In this document: positions 32,366 through 45,330 of the stretch, in pieces
Position numbering within the stretch: the first letter of the stretch is position 1
Layout of the letters: every line of letters begins with the position of its first letter
The notes under the pieces: generated by a model
Database searches by the model: none
What the model was told of the DNA's origin: nothing
What the model saw: only the letters and a program-made list of their open reading frames with translations
Source: Straminergon stramineum
Lineage: Eukaryota; Streptophyta; Bryopsida; Hypnales; Calliergonaceae
DNA length: 64,000 nt
Direction: 5' to 3'
Assembly: GCA_963920665.1 (NCBI GenBank)
Contig: OY987266.1
Coordinates: forward strand, 9,491,001-9,555,000
Position numbers and translations under genes: made by a program

Positions 32366-32863
32366 GAGCATCCTTAGTGCTACCCTGTATATCGGCTCGG
32401 TAACTGTATAACTAACTTTTGAACTATGAATAATTAGAACTTGAAAATTGTCTCATCAGAAGCACATTTAAAAAAAGTTGGAGAAGGTCCAAAAATATTC
32501 AAATTTAGACATTGGACAAGTATCTCAAAAACAAGGTAAAAATCAGAAATTACAGAGGTCTTAGCAAATCACGGTTCCCAAAGCAATATTTGGCCATTGA
32601 CCCTCCACATTTGGCCACATTCTGAGGGTCAATGGCCAAATATTGCTTTGGGAACCGTGATTTGCTAAGACCTCTACAATTTCTAATTTTTACCTTGTTT
32701 TTGAGATACTTGTCCAATGTCTAAATTTGAATATTTTTGGACCTTCTCCAACTTTTTTTAGATGTGCTTCTGATGAGACAATTTTCAAGTTCTAATTATT
32801 TACAGTTCAAAAGTTAGTTATACAATTACCTAGCCGATATACAGGGTAGCATTAAGGATGCTC
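32366..32863. mobile_element. PIF/Harbinger-like foldback MITE
   Basis: A 498-bp nearly perfect palindrome: arms of about 240 bp with an 18-nt loop at 32606-32623, arm tips GGCCATTGACCCTC (32592-32605) and GAGGGTCAATGGCC (32624-32637). The ends are GAGCATCCTTAGTGCTACC and its near-complement, flanked by TTA on both sides (32363-32365, 32864-32866). A TTA duplication and a GAGCATC-type end fit PIF/Harbinger (Tourist-like) MITEs. Arm identity is very high, so the insertion looks young; a transcript would form a long double-stranded RNA. Confidence 0.85.
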
Positions 32864-32934
32864 TTAGGGTCCAACTTACATGTGAGCCTAGTAGACAAGC
32901 TTTGTGCTAATTTAAACAAAAAGACTGTACAAGC

Positions 32935-33180
32935 TCAATTGATTGCCTTGCCAAAGTGGATAAGCAGGGAAGGAGGAGTTGAAGTTTCATCGATATCAAC
33001 GAACACCCCTATTGGTGGAGATTAGTCAATTTGGAGGGAATCTAATATGTGTGGAATTCTTACTATATCCCTCCCCACCCATTGGATCCACATGAAAGTG
33101 CAATTGCTATTTTCTTGATGTAGCACCCCATTGTAAAGGTTCCCCATCCACCAATACATGCAAGGAGGCCCTTGGTGGTA
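32935..33180. repeat. Dispersed repeat pair, copy 1
   Basis: Shares CATTGGTGGA-like, GTCAATTTGGAGGGAATC and ATGTGTGGAATTCTTAC sequence with 35395-35621, ending GGAGGCCCTTGG as the other copy ends GAGGCCCTTAG. It probably belongs to the element described at 34295-35621. Confidence 0.5.
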
Positions 33181-34294
33181 TCATTTGCTCTATGAACATC
33201 TCCAAAATCAATATGTACCTATCTTGAAGAAATTATTTTAGAATGTTCATCTACCCCCAAAAAACATTAACACTTTACAACTTTTGTATACGGGTATGGG
33301 TGATTGTGTGCAATACATGTACTTTTTTGTCACATGTCTCTCACTCATCGATTTTTAGGCTTTAACTTTCACGTTTTGGCTCCAAATGACTAAAAATTCA
33401 TAGACAAGGTATTCATGACTATTATACGCCTTGTCTAATTTGATGGAATTTTTAAAAATATTTTACTATCCAAAAATAGCCCCCAATTTTTGTCACACTT
33501 GTCAATTCAAGTTTTTTTAGAAGAAAGTATTATCCAAATAAACCAATTTGAAGCTAAAATTTGGAAGGGATGGTTTTGTAGTAGACTTAAGCTTCTCTTC
33601 AAAGGATTTCTAAACAATGTTGATTATATGTTGTATAGAAGTTCACAGAGTGGGCATCTTTGTACTTGCATTTCGAAACATGAAAAAACTATTTTGGTCC
33701 ATTTTGGGGTGAATGACCATCTCTATAGAACTACTACAAATAGACTTTTTTTCATTTTTTCATTTCTTCCTATTTTTACTAAGAATATATTTTCTTGAGA
33801 TTTGATGCTTTTCTAGTTCTCCTACTCAAAGAATTTTTCTATGTTTTCTCTTTGGCGGTTACCTCCTATCTTATAGGTGTATACATTGGCCATATTTTTA
33901 AAACAAAAATTGTCTTTGAATTTGAAAGTACTCTAGAAAAAAAAAATATTGTAAAATCTAACAAATAATACAAGTATGTTTTCCACTCATCCATATTTAC
34001 TTGTCACATTTTTTGGTACGTTAGATGGCTTAGATCCTCCTTTCACTTGCCAACAAGAAAATATAAAAATTTAACCAATTTAATAATAGTAATCAAGTAC
34101 GGTAGAAAAATTGGCAATTTGGGGGGTAGCCACTTTACATGAAAAAAGCCTTCATTTATGCCAAACATTTGAGATATAAGCACTAGAAATCAATACTTTC
34201 AGTTGTCTTTTTAGGTGCATAGTCCAAATGATGAAATTATTGGATAAGAGGGTTAGGGCCTCTTGCCATGTGAGTTGGGCTAGTGGAAGAAGCA
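33181..34294. other. AT-rich intergenic block
   Basis: A left end of the GGGTGATTG family is at about 33293. The 102-codon frame at 33490-33798 lies in this repeat and shows no recognisable domain. No gene supported. Confidence 0.4.
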
Positions 34295-35621
34295 CTAAGG
34301 GCCTCTTCACACTAAAGCATTAGATGAGATTCAGCTGCCTTGGAGGGCCGTTTCAGGCCAGTTCCCAAGGCTGGGAACCAGCCAGGGCTGGCCAGAATTT
34401 AAAATTATTAAAAAATTATTAAAAAATTAAAAAATTAATTTTTTTTTCAAAAACAATATTTTAAAATTAATTTTTTTATTATCATCCGACGTGGTCGTCG
34501 CTTGACCACGTCAGCGAGCTGCTGTGGCCAAGTTCCCACAATCTTAGAACTTGTGAGAACTTGCGGTCTTCCGCAGGAGCTCATTCTCATCTAATGGTTG
34601 TCTAAGTCGAGAGGCCATGGGATTGAGTGGCCAAACTTTGGTGAAAGTCCAAGGAAATGAGCAATAAATAGGCCAAAAAAACTAGGAATTGGAGCCTTTG
34701 ACCGGCCATAGTGTGAAGCCTCCAAAGTCCAAAGTCCAAAGTCCAAGCCCAAAGTCCAAACCTATTCCATTTTTTCGACTTTTATCCTTTCTCTCCACAT
34801 TAATCCATCCAATTTCTGAAATTTTCAATGAATTGTCACCTATGTGACAATTTTTTCAAGCAAAAGGTTAAAAAAATATGAGAAGGGAGTCAAAATGGCC
34901 TTAGAAAAATAGTTATAGCACATGCTCTCATCATTGAACAAGGAATATGAAGGATATAAATGGAATAAAAAGGTGGCATTAAACATTGAAGGGAAGTAGG
35001 GTCATTGAATGCTAAGACTCACCATTTTAGTAGTGGAGACTAGGTTTCAAACACCAATGGCGACACAAATAAACAAATAATGGCATCCTACCTATTACTA
35101 CAAGGGTTGAGATCTTGTCAATTTTTGAAAAAAACTTGACAGACTCTTGATTAGAGTTTGGGTTGGCAAGAAATGGAGACCCAAATTCTAATCAAAAGTC
35201 TGTTGCCATGTAAGCATTTGGTTGCCATGTAGGGAGACAAATGGGCAACAAACTTTGGATTGTGCCTCCTTAGGTGAAGGGTTGAGAGGCCAAACTCTTG
35301 GATTTTTGCAATCTGATTGGCTAAAACTGACAGACTCTCGACCTTGTGCCGCAGTGTGAAGTGGCCCTAAAAGACAAGAAGTTACCACCAATTGTCTTGC
35401 CAGCCTTGGTAAGCAAAGAAGTCAGATTTCAAGGTTCACCAATGATTGGTGGACAAGCCCATTGGTGGAAATTGGTCAACTTGATGGGAATCATTACATG
35501 TGGAATTTTCACTTGATCTCTCCTCACCTACCCAATCTACATAGCAATACAATTTCTTTTTTTACACTGTAGCTTCCTCGGGGAACTTCATTGGCCCGAC
35601 TCATGTGGAAGAGGCCCTTAG
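34295..35621. mobile_element. Inverted-repeat element with CTAAGGGCCTCTTC ends, containing a nested element
   Basis: CTAAGGGCCTCTTCACAC at 34295 is complementary to GAAGAGGCCCTTAG ending at 35621; a second complementary block, GTGTGAAGTGGCCCT, lies at about 35354-35368. It is 1327 bp and contains the CATTAG...CTAATG copy at 34318-34596 and a short AAAGTCC tandem at about 34722-34760. The ends recall hAT elements, but I found no 8-bp duplication, so the superfamily is open. Confidence 0.4.
34318..34596. mobile_element. Inverted-repeat element, CATTAG...CTAATG family
   Basis: CATTAGATGAGA at the left is mirrored by TCTCATCTAATG at the right, 279 bp. It contains GGAGGGCCGTTT, CCAAGTTCCCAC and the paired ACGTGGTC/GACCACGT words. 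No ORF. Confidence 0.6.
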
Positions 35622-37584
35622 ACTACCCAATTCAAAAACAATTAAAGTTGTTTCGTAATTTCCTAGTTCTTACACAATGTTCCATGAATTTTCAAATTTG
35701 AAAGAATAACGTACCTATTCATGCCCCCCTACATTTCCTTTAAACACGTGCACTTGAAGCACTAAATGTTCAATTGTCATTGGTTACGTCAAAAAACTCT
35801 TCAACAAATATTGTTTACTCTTGAAATCATGTGAAAGTTTTGGATGAAGGTAGGCGGCCATTCAAAAATATAGATGGTAGAATTAAAAAAGGATTGGGTT
35901 TAGAGCCTCCTGCCTTAAAATGGTTGGAGTTTTTCTCTAAGCTTCTCTCTTAGTGATTTTAAAGTCCAAATGTCTAATATATGAAAATAATGGTGTATCA
36001 CTAATGTATATAGAATCAAGGTATTACCAATAATATTTGTTTCAATATTGAATCACAAATATTGAAAATCTAATCTACTAAATGAAGTAGGACATAAAAT
36101 TATCAATGGTGACCCTATATATATTTTAAAACTAGATCATAGTGCCAATTTCAATGTTGTTTTAATATTAACTTTTGTGTTGTATAACATAATTATTCAA
36201 TCACCAATGCATTCGAGGTGTCCTTTGAATTGATACAAAAGAAATCATTAATGTTGGTTCATACCTCAACATAAATTAACCTCTAAAGTCGGTTCTTTGG
36301 TTGTTGAATTCTTCATTATCATTAGTTCTCATCCAACCAAAGGATCTCTAAGTTTCCTTTGTAAATGACTAAAGAGACTATTAGTTGGGATTATTGAAAA
36401 CTCATGCAAGCTCTATTGACTTTATACTATGGATATTTGCATGAAACTATTACAATATTATCATAGTTCCTAATCATCATAATCTACACATGAAGCACTA
36501 TTCCATTTCATTCCAATAAATATTATAAGTTTTTCTTAAATTTTCAATGTCAAAGCAAAAAACTAAAAATAGACTTTAAAAAATTATTAACTAACTTTAT
36601 TTGATAGTAAAGATTGATACCTATATAAAAACCATTGAACCACTCCATTCCAACTAATGAAGTGAAAGATACAAGGAGTTCTATTTTGTAGCCAATGAAA
36701 GTAGAAAAAACACATAACTTCATTTTTTGAACTCAATTTTAAGAATATCCAAATAATAATATATGAAAGAATACATTTGAGTTATTGTTACATTTTCACC
36801 AAATGTGGGGATTGACAATTCTCCATTCTTGTCAAAGTTATTAGTAATTTAGGTTTTCTTATCCAATACCACCTTCCACATTATAATTTTTTAAATACTA
36901 ATTAAAAAATGATTGTTAAATTCTCTTCATATATTCTCAAACTATTTTCGAAAAAATTTACTAAAATGCAAAAGCTATGGGTTACACAAGCTTTCCTAAA
37001 ATTCTTGAAAGACAAAAAATATTATTTGGAGAGGGCCTTAAAAAAATAGTTTTTGAAGTTTAGGTACTTCAATCTTGCAAGATTTCAATTGGGGAGATCA
37101 CTCCAACATTTGGGAAGGATGTGGTGAAACAAGTGAACTAAAAGATCTTGCACTTATATTTATTGAAGAATGGATAAAGATGAGCAATTTAGGCTTGCTT
37201 TGGATACAAATATTTTGAAGGAATTTTGGACCAAAATGATCAAAATCCATCCTTCTAAAATTTTGGAATTAAATATCTGACCAATTGCAAGATCATGTTG
37301 CTTGAATTTCAAATACAAATTATTTTCAATCCATACAAAGGCAAAATCTCATCATTTCTAAATATTGTATTATGCGCCTTACTAGAAGGAAAACAATTCA
37401 TAGTAGAGGCTTAAGTTAAAAGTACGTGGAAAACTGGGAAAATTTAACAATAATAAAATGCATCATATTCGTTTGTAACTATTGTTATGAGGAAGGTTGT
37501 ATAGATTGGCAAAAAAAAAACTAAATCGCCAAAAACTCAAATAATAATTGAAAAAAATGATCATGAAAAGACTATAGTGGTTAA
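35622..37584. other. AT-rich intergenic block, no gene
   Basis: Low-complexity A/T with stops in all frames. No clear element boundaries, ORFs or RNA genes were seen. Confidence 0.45.
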
Positions 37585-38226
37585 CCTCTAACCCAACATC
37601 AATTTTTAAAATTTTTTTTTCAACAATATGGACTTTACAAGACAACACTCTTGATTTTTGACAAGTTATACCAATTTCTTTTGAATTGTAACCATACAAA
37701 TTCAAACTGGACATGTTAGAGATCACATCAGAAAAGTAAACATAGCAATATCACTTACAGATTGAAAGATTATAATGTTTGATCATGAGGGTGTTAAAAG
37801 TATGAAAAATTTTCAATTCTCTTCTTGCATGTCAACTCTAAAAAGTTGGTCACTAAAAAAGTATGAGGTTATAGGGCTTAGCATGCACAACCCCAATCAA
37901 CTTAGGGTCTTTCAAAATCTATTCTATGATTTTTTTTCAATGAATTTCTAATGTGATTTTTCTTCCAAGATCTAGTGTATTTGAGGCTCATTTCCAAGAG
38001 CCCTCAACACTACACAAGGTCAAGATTGCAATGGGCATCCTTGCACAAAATTTTGAATAGAAAAATCATAATCCTTCATTTTTAATATTGGCTTTTTGAT
38101 CCTAAAACTAGACTTCAAAAAGAGTTCTCTAAAAATACAAACTACTTATAATAGCAATTTGGTTGGATTCTACTTAACTTCAAAGTTTTTGAAACACCAG
38201 AATCTCGTGCCTTAGGCATTTAGTGG
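37585..38226 (+). mobile_element. TTAA-type element, family C (unfilled-site copy)
   Basis: A 642-bp element: TTAA (37581-37584), CCTCTAACCCAACATC at the left, TTAGGCATTTAGTGG at the right, TTAA (38227-38230). It matches the family C copy at 30608-31355 but lacks the family B insertion; the site is TTAG at 37716-37719. Non-coding. Confidence 0.75.
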
Positions 38227-38230
38227 TTAA

Positions 38231-38989
38231 TTGAATTTTGGAAGACTTCAAAATATATTAAATAATATTAGGGTTGGAACTCTAGGAGTCATTGCCAAAC
38301 AATCCAATTAGCCAAATGAAGGAAGCCAAAATCCATTTGAAGGATGATGGATGTTTTGAAGAGCTTATTGCACATGAAGTACATCTAAGTATGCTGAAAA
38401 AATAAACTTTTGTTTGTTCTTGAGTGATTTGATTTGCATAATCATTGAAGCTTGTTTCTTTATGTTTTAGGGTCAAAGTTTAGAACCACTTCACGTAGGA
38501 TTGGTGAAGAAAAAAGATTTGCAAAAAAAAGATTTTAGTTCTTGATTTTTCTCTCGCCATATTATATTGTACCCCTAAATCTCCAAATCAAAATTATTTA
38601 CTTCTCCCTCTTTTCAATCTCATTTCGATTAACCTAGCCTAAATGTCTAAAGTCTTCTCCTAAATTGATGATGTGAGAAAAAAAATTATAAAATGCTATT
38701 TGGAAGAACATTTTAAAATTGGTATATAAATAAAAAAATTATAGATTGTGAGTTTTAAATTCCATCCATATGGTTAGATTCACCAATGCTATTGTAGATA
38801 AGCTTAAATTCTATTTGGAAATAACTAAGCTAATAGTATAGTTCATTCCTAGGGAGGCAATTTAAATAGGGATGCTTCTAACTTAAGAATTAATAGCCAA
38901 ATACGTAATAACAACCACAAGAGAAGAAAATTCTTCCAACTAGGAGTCAATGAAACCTCACAATTGTAAACTAATTATCAAATTCATTT
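38231..38989. other. AT-rich intergenic block
   Basis: No gene or repeat boundary supported. Confidence 0.4.
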
Positions 38990-40650
38990 CACTCCCCTCT
39001 TAATGGCCACAAGGATTGAGATAAATTCCCCTAATTGTTCTTCTTTAATCTTCAACACTTGCACTTTCATCCCTTCTCCAAATTGAACTTCTCTCTTTCA
39101 CAACTTGTCTTTAGCTCTTGAACCTCCAACTTGGACTAGATCTTTACCAATTTCTTTGTTTCCAATTTGGGAACCACAGTCTTTTACTTCACCAACTTGG
39201 CCCTCTTCTTATACACAATACCAATTAAGCCACATAACTTTGACCATTCTAGGACTTTCACTCATTCCTAATTGACTTGGAATCACTCTTTTTATCTTCA
39301 ACACCATACAATCTTCCTTATTTGAATTTGACAAATTGACTCACAAACTTCCTGAAATATTCATTCCAATTTGCATATGACATGAACACTCACTTGCATA
39401 CAAATTGGAACTTAAATTGATTTAATCATTTACTCATCCAAACAACACCCATATACAATCAGACCAATTTGATAAAGAATACACTTTAACACTTAGACCA
39501 TGACAAGTAGTAAGGCAACACATTTTTCTAACATAAATTGTTTTTTACCTCACATACTTCAATTTAACCCACAAGCACATTTCCATTGGGACTTCCACTC
39601 AAAACTTGCATACACATAAACAATTTTCAATTAAATTTTATCATTACAACTATCTGAACTTCACATAGATCTCTTAATCCATCTCCATAGCATGCACATA
39701 TACAACCAATTGGTATGTAATTTCTGATTAGCTTAATCACATTGGTGAACAAATCACTGTTACAAATAGTATCTTTCTTTATATTTCCATTCACTGTCTC
39801 ATTTCTTCCATTCAGATTTTTTCCTTTTGTCTCTCACTTTCTTTTTCTAATTGGAACACTTGATTTTCATCATCTATAATTTCCAACTAGGTAGTCATAA
39901 ATTCTCACAGCTACAATTCTTCACCAGCTCATCTTCTCCACCAGCTCATCTTCTCCACTCACCTTCATAAGCCTTCCAACTTGAACATAATCATCAAACT
40001 TAAACACAAACATCATCATTCCAAAACACATATACGTTTGCTTAACTCAACCAATTAGAACACATACAAACATACCAACTTGGAAACATTTTTAGAACTT
40101 AGACATAACCATTCCATCACTTATAAACACAAACATACACATAAAATAAACAAAAATACACAACACTACTTGGTTGGGACTTCAACTAGAACTCTCATCA
40201 GTGGGTAAAGAAAAATGGAAGAAAAACAAACCAAATAGGATTCTCAAAACCTGGTGGTTACCAAATTGGAAGAGACAATCTAATCAACTTGGAACCGCAA
40301 AGGCAACTGCCACAACCACATATAAAATTCCAAATTGAAATTAACTCACAAATTCAGCCAATTGGATTTAGCACTTACCCCACCTACAATCTGACTTGGA
40401 CAAAATCATCACCAAAATTGGAACACGGATTACAACCCAACTCAACACAACCCACATTCAAAATTCATCCATCACACAAAACATACCAAATTAGAATCAC
40501 TCAATTCATCAAAATACTCAAAATTGGACACCAAATTCACAAACAAGTCAAAAACAACAAAAGACACCCCAAAATAAGCCAAAAATTTACTAATGAAAAT
40601 CCTATTGTAATTGGTTATATACAACTATCATCAACATTTTTTTATAAATT
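38990..40650 (+). repeat. Strand-asymmetric, G-poor 1.6-kb block
   Basis: The plus strand is strikingly poor in G and rich in A, C and T, with loosely recurring words such as CCAACTTGG, CAATTTGG, AATTGGAAC and TCACAACTTG. This keeps long stretches free of stops, which explains the 121-codon frame at 40289-40654 (Gln/Pro/Thr/Lys/Ile-rich, no domain). It looks like a decayed degenerate tandem array, not a gene. Confidence 0.5.
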
Positions 40651-41618
40651 TTGAAAGGACAATTTCAAAATTGCTTCTAAATTCGATTACAAGCAAAATA
40701 TTAACATTTATTGAATAAAATTTGTTGGAATGGATTTGGGATGAGCTTATCTTCATATGGTGATTTTTGGAATTTTTTGTGTTCTTTTAATCTATGACCT
40801 TTTTTTCGCAAATCCAATTTTTAACTAGAGCCAATGCAATTTTGGCTTTGTCAACTACAAGACAGACATGCACATTTGTAATTTTAGAAAAATATGTACC
40901 TTAGTAATACCAAATCCAACCATTAGATAGAACAACAACTTACTAAGGTATCTCCACAAGTTAGTATGACTTCCATCCAAGTAATAATGAAGATGAAATT
41001 TAAGTTTCAACCTCTTTGTCATCCAAAAAGTATACATCGAAGCGCTTACGGGGTACTATCATTCTTTTAGTACAAATTCATTTTGGGGATCATGTTGTTT
41101 TCAGTCGATATTTTTTTTATAGGATAACAAAGACTATTCCCAAAGAATTACATTTCAAGCATCCATAGATCCTCACCTTCTAAAAAAATATATAAAATAT
41201 TCAACAAGAGAAACCCTGACAAAATCCTGCCCTTCCTTCACCTATGAAATTGAAACCATGCTCAAATGCTTATTCAGATAATTTTTATACAAGGCGGGAG
41301 GCAACAATTTTTATGTAGTGCCATTTTGTGCACGGAACAATTACCTGTACTAGCTAATCCATCCTTTTCTTATTCTTATTCTTTTTTTCTTTTTTTTTCG
41401 TTCTTCTTTCTAGATTTACAATTCAAGCATGTTGTCTGAATGATATTCTTGAATTTTTTTCTAGCACATTGACATTTTGTACCTTATATATGTCAAGATA
41501 TAATCTGTAAACACATAAATATGACTATGTGGATTCTTGGATTTCCCTGTTTTTATAAATTTTTCCTTGGATATATTTGCTATGTGTTTCCAACATAGTA
41601 ATTTTATATTGCCCTTAA
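40651..41618. other. AT-rich intergenic block
   Basis: No gene supported. A pyrimidine run at about 41365-41410 is the only notable low-complexity tract. Confidence 0.4.
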
Positions 41619-42390
41619 CCCCTAAAGTTCCTTGACTATATTATCACAAAAAAACCCTCAAAAACTGCCATTTCTAATACAAGTACCAAATTTTTTTAAA
41701 TATTATTTTTGGACACATGTAACCATAGGATCTTGTAGTACACTAGATTGAACAGATGTAGAAAAATTTCAGAAATTTTCACTATGTAGATTGCAAGATA
41801 TTAGCATTTGAAGTGACAAAAATCCTTTTTTGGGCCTTGTGAAAAAATGGGTAGCTGCACTTCACAAGGTCACATTTGTATGAAAAAATGTCCAAAATGG
41901 TGATGCTTCTTTAGATTCATTCTTCAATGCAAGCTCGCTATGTGCTTGAAAATTTTCAAATCATTTGGAATTGTGCAACATACAGGAAAAAAATACTAAG
42001 TAAAAAGATGTAGAAAATGATTCAAAATACGAAATTAATAACAATTTATAAATGGAATTGAAAAATCCCAATCCCAATGGTTGTAATGTTGCAATAAACA
42101 ATCTACATCTAAGGTTTTTATTTTTTCAAAAAATATTGAAAATTGAATTAAATAAAGGACTTCAAAGTTTATTTTAGAGTAGAGAATCCATACTTGCCCG
42201 CAAAGTAAAACATCTCATAACTTTTGACTCATTGATCAAAATGGAATGATTCAAAGCTTTCTATGTGTATATAAATCTAGAAAACCAATTTCAAATTTTT
42301 ATTTTTTTTCAGATCTACCCAGACTGCCTAAGTTGAGAAACAAACTACATATTAGGCCATAACATTTTGACTCATACTTTTAAACTGCAT
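41619..42390 (+). mobile_element. TTAA-type element, related to 47060-47985, right end lost
   Basis: TTAA (41615-41618) and CCCCTAAAGTTCC, followed by about 700 bp that aligns with the reverse complement of 47060-47985 (shared CCTTTTTTGGGCC, GCTGCACTTCACA, GGACTTCAAAGTTTATTT, AAATGGAATGATTCAAAGC). Similarity fades after about 42330, and no TTTAGGGG-TTAA end is visible. Confidence 0.65.
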
Positions 42391-43645
42391 TCAATGACCC
42401 TATTCCTGGACTTCTTTGATGCAACAGAACTGCATTACCCACTTTCACACAAAAAAATGGATGAACAAAGCTTACATGTTTATGTACCTCTTTCTCCTTA
42501 GAGCATACAATACTATAAGATAGTATTGTGTACATGATTCAAAGTTAATTTATAATCCATTATATAAATATATAAATATATATATATATATATACATACA
42601 TACATATACTTTGGCAATGTTTAGCAAACTTAATATCCTTGAATAAGGGTCAGAATTTCGCAGTATGAAATGCTTGATTCTTTGCTCAATGTAATAATAT
42701 AAAGTTTGAAAAATTAAGCTTGCTATTGAACGCAGACATAAACATTTCAATGCTCGTGTGAAAGAGGTGTCCCAGAAAAGGCTTCTTTTTGTCCGAATTC
42801 AAGTCGACAATCGAATGCAACGAGATCACCCACCATCCACTCCTCGACAAACCCACGTGCCTCGTTACCAGAGCCTGCACAGTTTGGCACTCTGACCCCA
42901 TAGTAAGGTTGTTTTTTTTAAACTTTTTAAACTCTGTTTTTCTACTTTTAAAACTCTCTCTTTTTCTACTTTTAAAACTCTCTCTTTTTCTTACCTTTTT
43001 TAACTGTCTTTTAAAAAACTTTTTAAAACTTTTTAAAACTTTTTTTTTACTCTTTGTCGCACCCTGAAATTTAATTAGAATCCCACGTGAGTACCATTTC
43101 TTTTCTACCGGCAGTAACGGCTCTTCTCGATTGGTGGGTAAGTTATAGCAGTGAATAATCATTCTCTATGGAATCTCACCCCCATTCCCACTGTGGAGTA
43201 TCGGCACTGTAGAGAGTGCTTTGTCATTTCTAATTAAAAAATTGGCTCCAATGGGACCTTCCACTTTCATGGCCTCGGTATGCAACAATCACTGAGGATT
43301 GGCAAATTTGCAAAATGTGAAGGACCTGCGAGTTGGCTCGGTGTAGGAATAATCATTGTTGTCATACCTTTTCAAGCATTGTTATGTGTGTCAATCAGTG
43401 CAACCTTCCCTTGTTTGTATCAAAAGTCTTTTTTAATGTAGAATTGTGTCCTTTCTTTCCTTTTATAAATGTAAAAATTCCATTTGACCTTTAGATTGCC
43501 AGCTTTGTATTGGATCGATTTGTTCTAAAAAATCCCTAGCACTATGCATGCCTCATGAAATGCCCCACGATCTAGCAATATAGGGATTGCTTATTGAGAC
43601 AATATTTGAGATGCTCTAAAAAAACGGTTGGTATCATAGTTCCTT
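42391..43645. other. Unassigned block with low-complexity core
   Basis: Contains an (AT)n/(ACAT)n microsatellite at about 42565-42608. At about 42908-43050 there is a polypyrimidine tract with a duplicated CTTTTTCTACTTTTAAAAC unit. The 158-codon minus frame at 42686-43162 owes its Lys/Arg/Phe-rich middle to this tract. The flanks (42750-42900, 43080-43350) have higher complexity and could be gene or retroelement debris, but no domain was recognised. Confidence 0.4.
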
Positions 43646-43812
43646 TAGACTCTATCTTATAATAAGGGCCGGTTCCATGTACTTGGAGTAGAGGGTTGGT
43701 GAAGCCTATCAATCAATGTTGGAATGGGAGTACAGTTTTTTAGGAACTTCCAATTCACCTCTCAACCCTCAACTGCACATAGAAGCCAACCCTATTATAA
43801 GTAGGAGGTCTA
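43646..43812. mobile_element. Short inverted-repeat element
   Basis: TAGACTCTATCTTATAATAA at the left is largely complementary to TTATAAGTAGGAGGTCTA at the right. AGGGTTGG and CCAACCCT, and AGAGGGTTGGTG and CACCTCTCAACCCT, extend the pairing. About 167 bp. Boundaries approximate. Confidence 0.5.
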
Positions 43813-44583
43813 GGTTCTATAAGCGTAGTATGATGCATAGGTACATTTTGCTTTCTAATTGCAACTGGTAGTGTGCAAATATTGCACAATTATTTTACAT
43901 TTCAGGAAGTGGACACTTTTTAGTGATCAATGTGTTCCAACTTCAAAAATTCATAACTAATTCCACAAAGTTCCAAAAATATGAAATTACCAAAATAAGA
44001 TGCCAATTCCATTTGTCTTTCAAAGAAATTTTTGCTAAAAAATATTTTAAGAAGTCAAACTTCCTCAAATTAATTATCAACTTTGAAGTGGGTGTTTTAT
44101 AGACCTCTTTCTTTATCAACAAACTCCCCTAGACAAAGTGAAAGCTCAAGATTTACATTTGAAGGTATCAATTCTTTTTAATATAAGAAAATAGCTTGGT
44201 GAATGGAATCATTGAATCCTATAAAGATGGAAAAGGAATTCTACAAAGAAAAAGATGATTAATTTGTTTTTAGCTTCAAATACAATTTCATCCACAAATC
44301 AACATTTTTCTATTCAATTTCCATTTGTAACATCCCTCCGATGTTGATGAACCCTGCAAACTCCATTGGGGAACTTGACATTCTTTTTGGAACATGTAAT
44401 TTTGAAGGACACCATTTGCATTGAGAACTACAAGAGAGGCTTTAACCTTGGGTGATGGAATTTTCAAATTGTTAACACTTCAAGACAAACTAACTTGAGG
44501 GGTATGATAAACAATCGAACTTAAATTTTGCATAGTTCTTGATTTTAAAAGTCTTTTAGCTTTACTAGGAAAATGTAACCTCA
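43813..44583. other. AT-rich intergenic block
   Basis: No gene, repeat boundary or RNA supported. Confidence 0.4.
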
Positions 44584-44602
44584 ATATACAACAAAATGGG
44601 TG

Positions 44603-45330
44603 TTTTATGACTACAAAATATGACTACAGTGAGTGGTAAAATCTCAAAATATGACTCAAGCAAAAAATATTGTAGATGATGCATGATATGACTGAATCTA
44701 GTCATTACTGACTAGACAAATTTTTCATGAGTTATATTTGTAGTCATATGTGTTGGAGATATAATTATGCATTTATTGCCTATGTGACGTATACATTGAC
44801 TATCTTTAGAGGCTTGATTTTTTCTTCAGCTACCTGGGAAAATGAAAAAAAAGCCTACGTGGCATATGACTCCATGTAGTCATATTTTAAGTTGACGTGG
44901 AATATGACTATGGTGAGTCATATTTTGGCTAATGTGGCATGTGACTTTTTGTAGTCATATTTTCGGCTAATGTAGAATATGACTTCTATGAGTCATATTT
45001 TTTGTTGATGTAAAAAATGACTCTCGGGAGTCATATTCTCTACATGTTGATGTGAAAAATGACTCTCATGAGTCATATTATCTACATGTTGATTTAAAAA
45101 TGACTCTAGTGGGTCATATTTTTGGTTGACATGGAATATAACCTTCATGAGTCATATTCTCCACATGTTGATGTGAAAAATGACTCTCATGAGTCATATT
45201 ATCTACATGTTGATTTAAAAATGACTCTAGTGGGTCATATTTTTGGTTGAAGTGGAATATAACCTTCATGAGTCATATTTTTTGTTGATGTGAAATATGA
45301 CTAATGTAAGTCATATTTTGGCTCATGGAG
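44603..45330. repeat. Subterminal ATGACT/AGTCAT array
   Basis: About a dozen palindromic modules in which ATGACT and AGTCAT face each other across a few bases (for example ATGACTCTCATGAGTCAT), spaced about 55-65 bp. A 121-bp higher-order unit is duplicated at 45042-45162 and 45163-45283 with few differences. Matching words occur at the other end (about 49640-50005) and near 46250-46330. Confidence 0.8.

Noticed and set aside
40289..40654. 121-codon plus-strand ORF
   Set aside because: Explained by the G-poor composition that removes stop codons; no domain.
42686..43162. 158-codon minus-strand ORF, Lys/Arg-rich
   Set aside because: The middle is the translation of a polypyrimidine tract with a duplicated unit; the ends show no domain.
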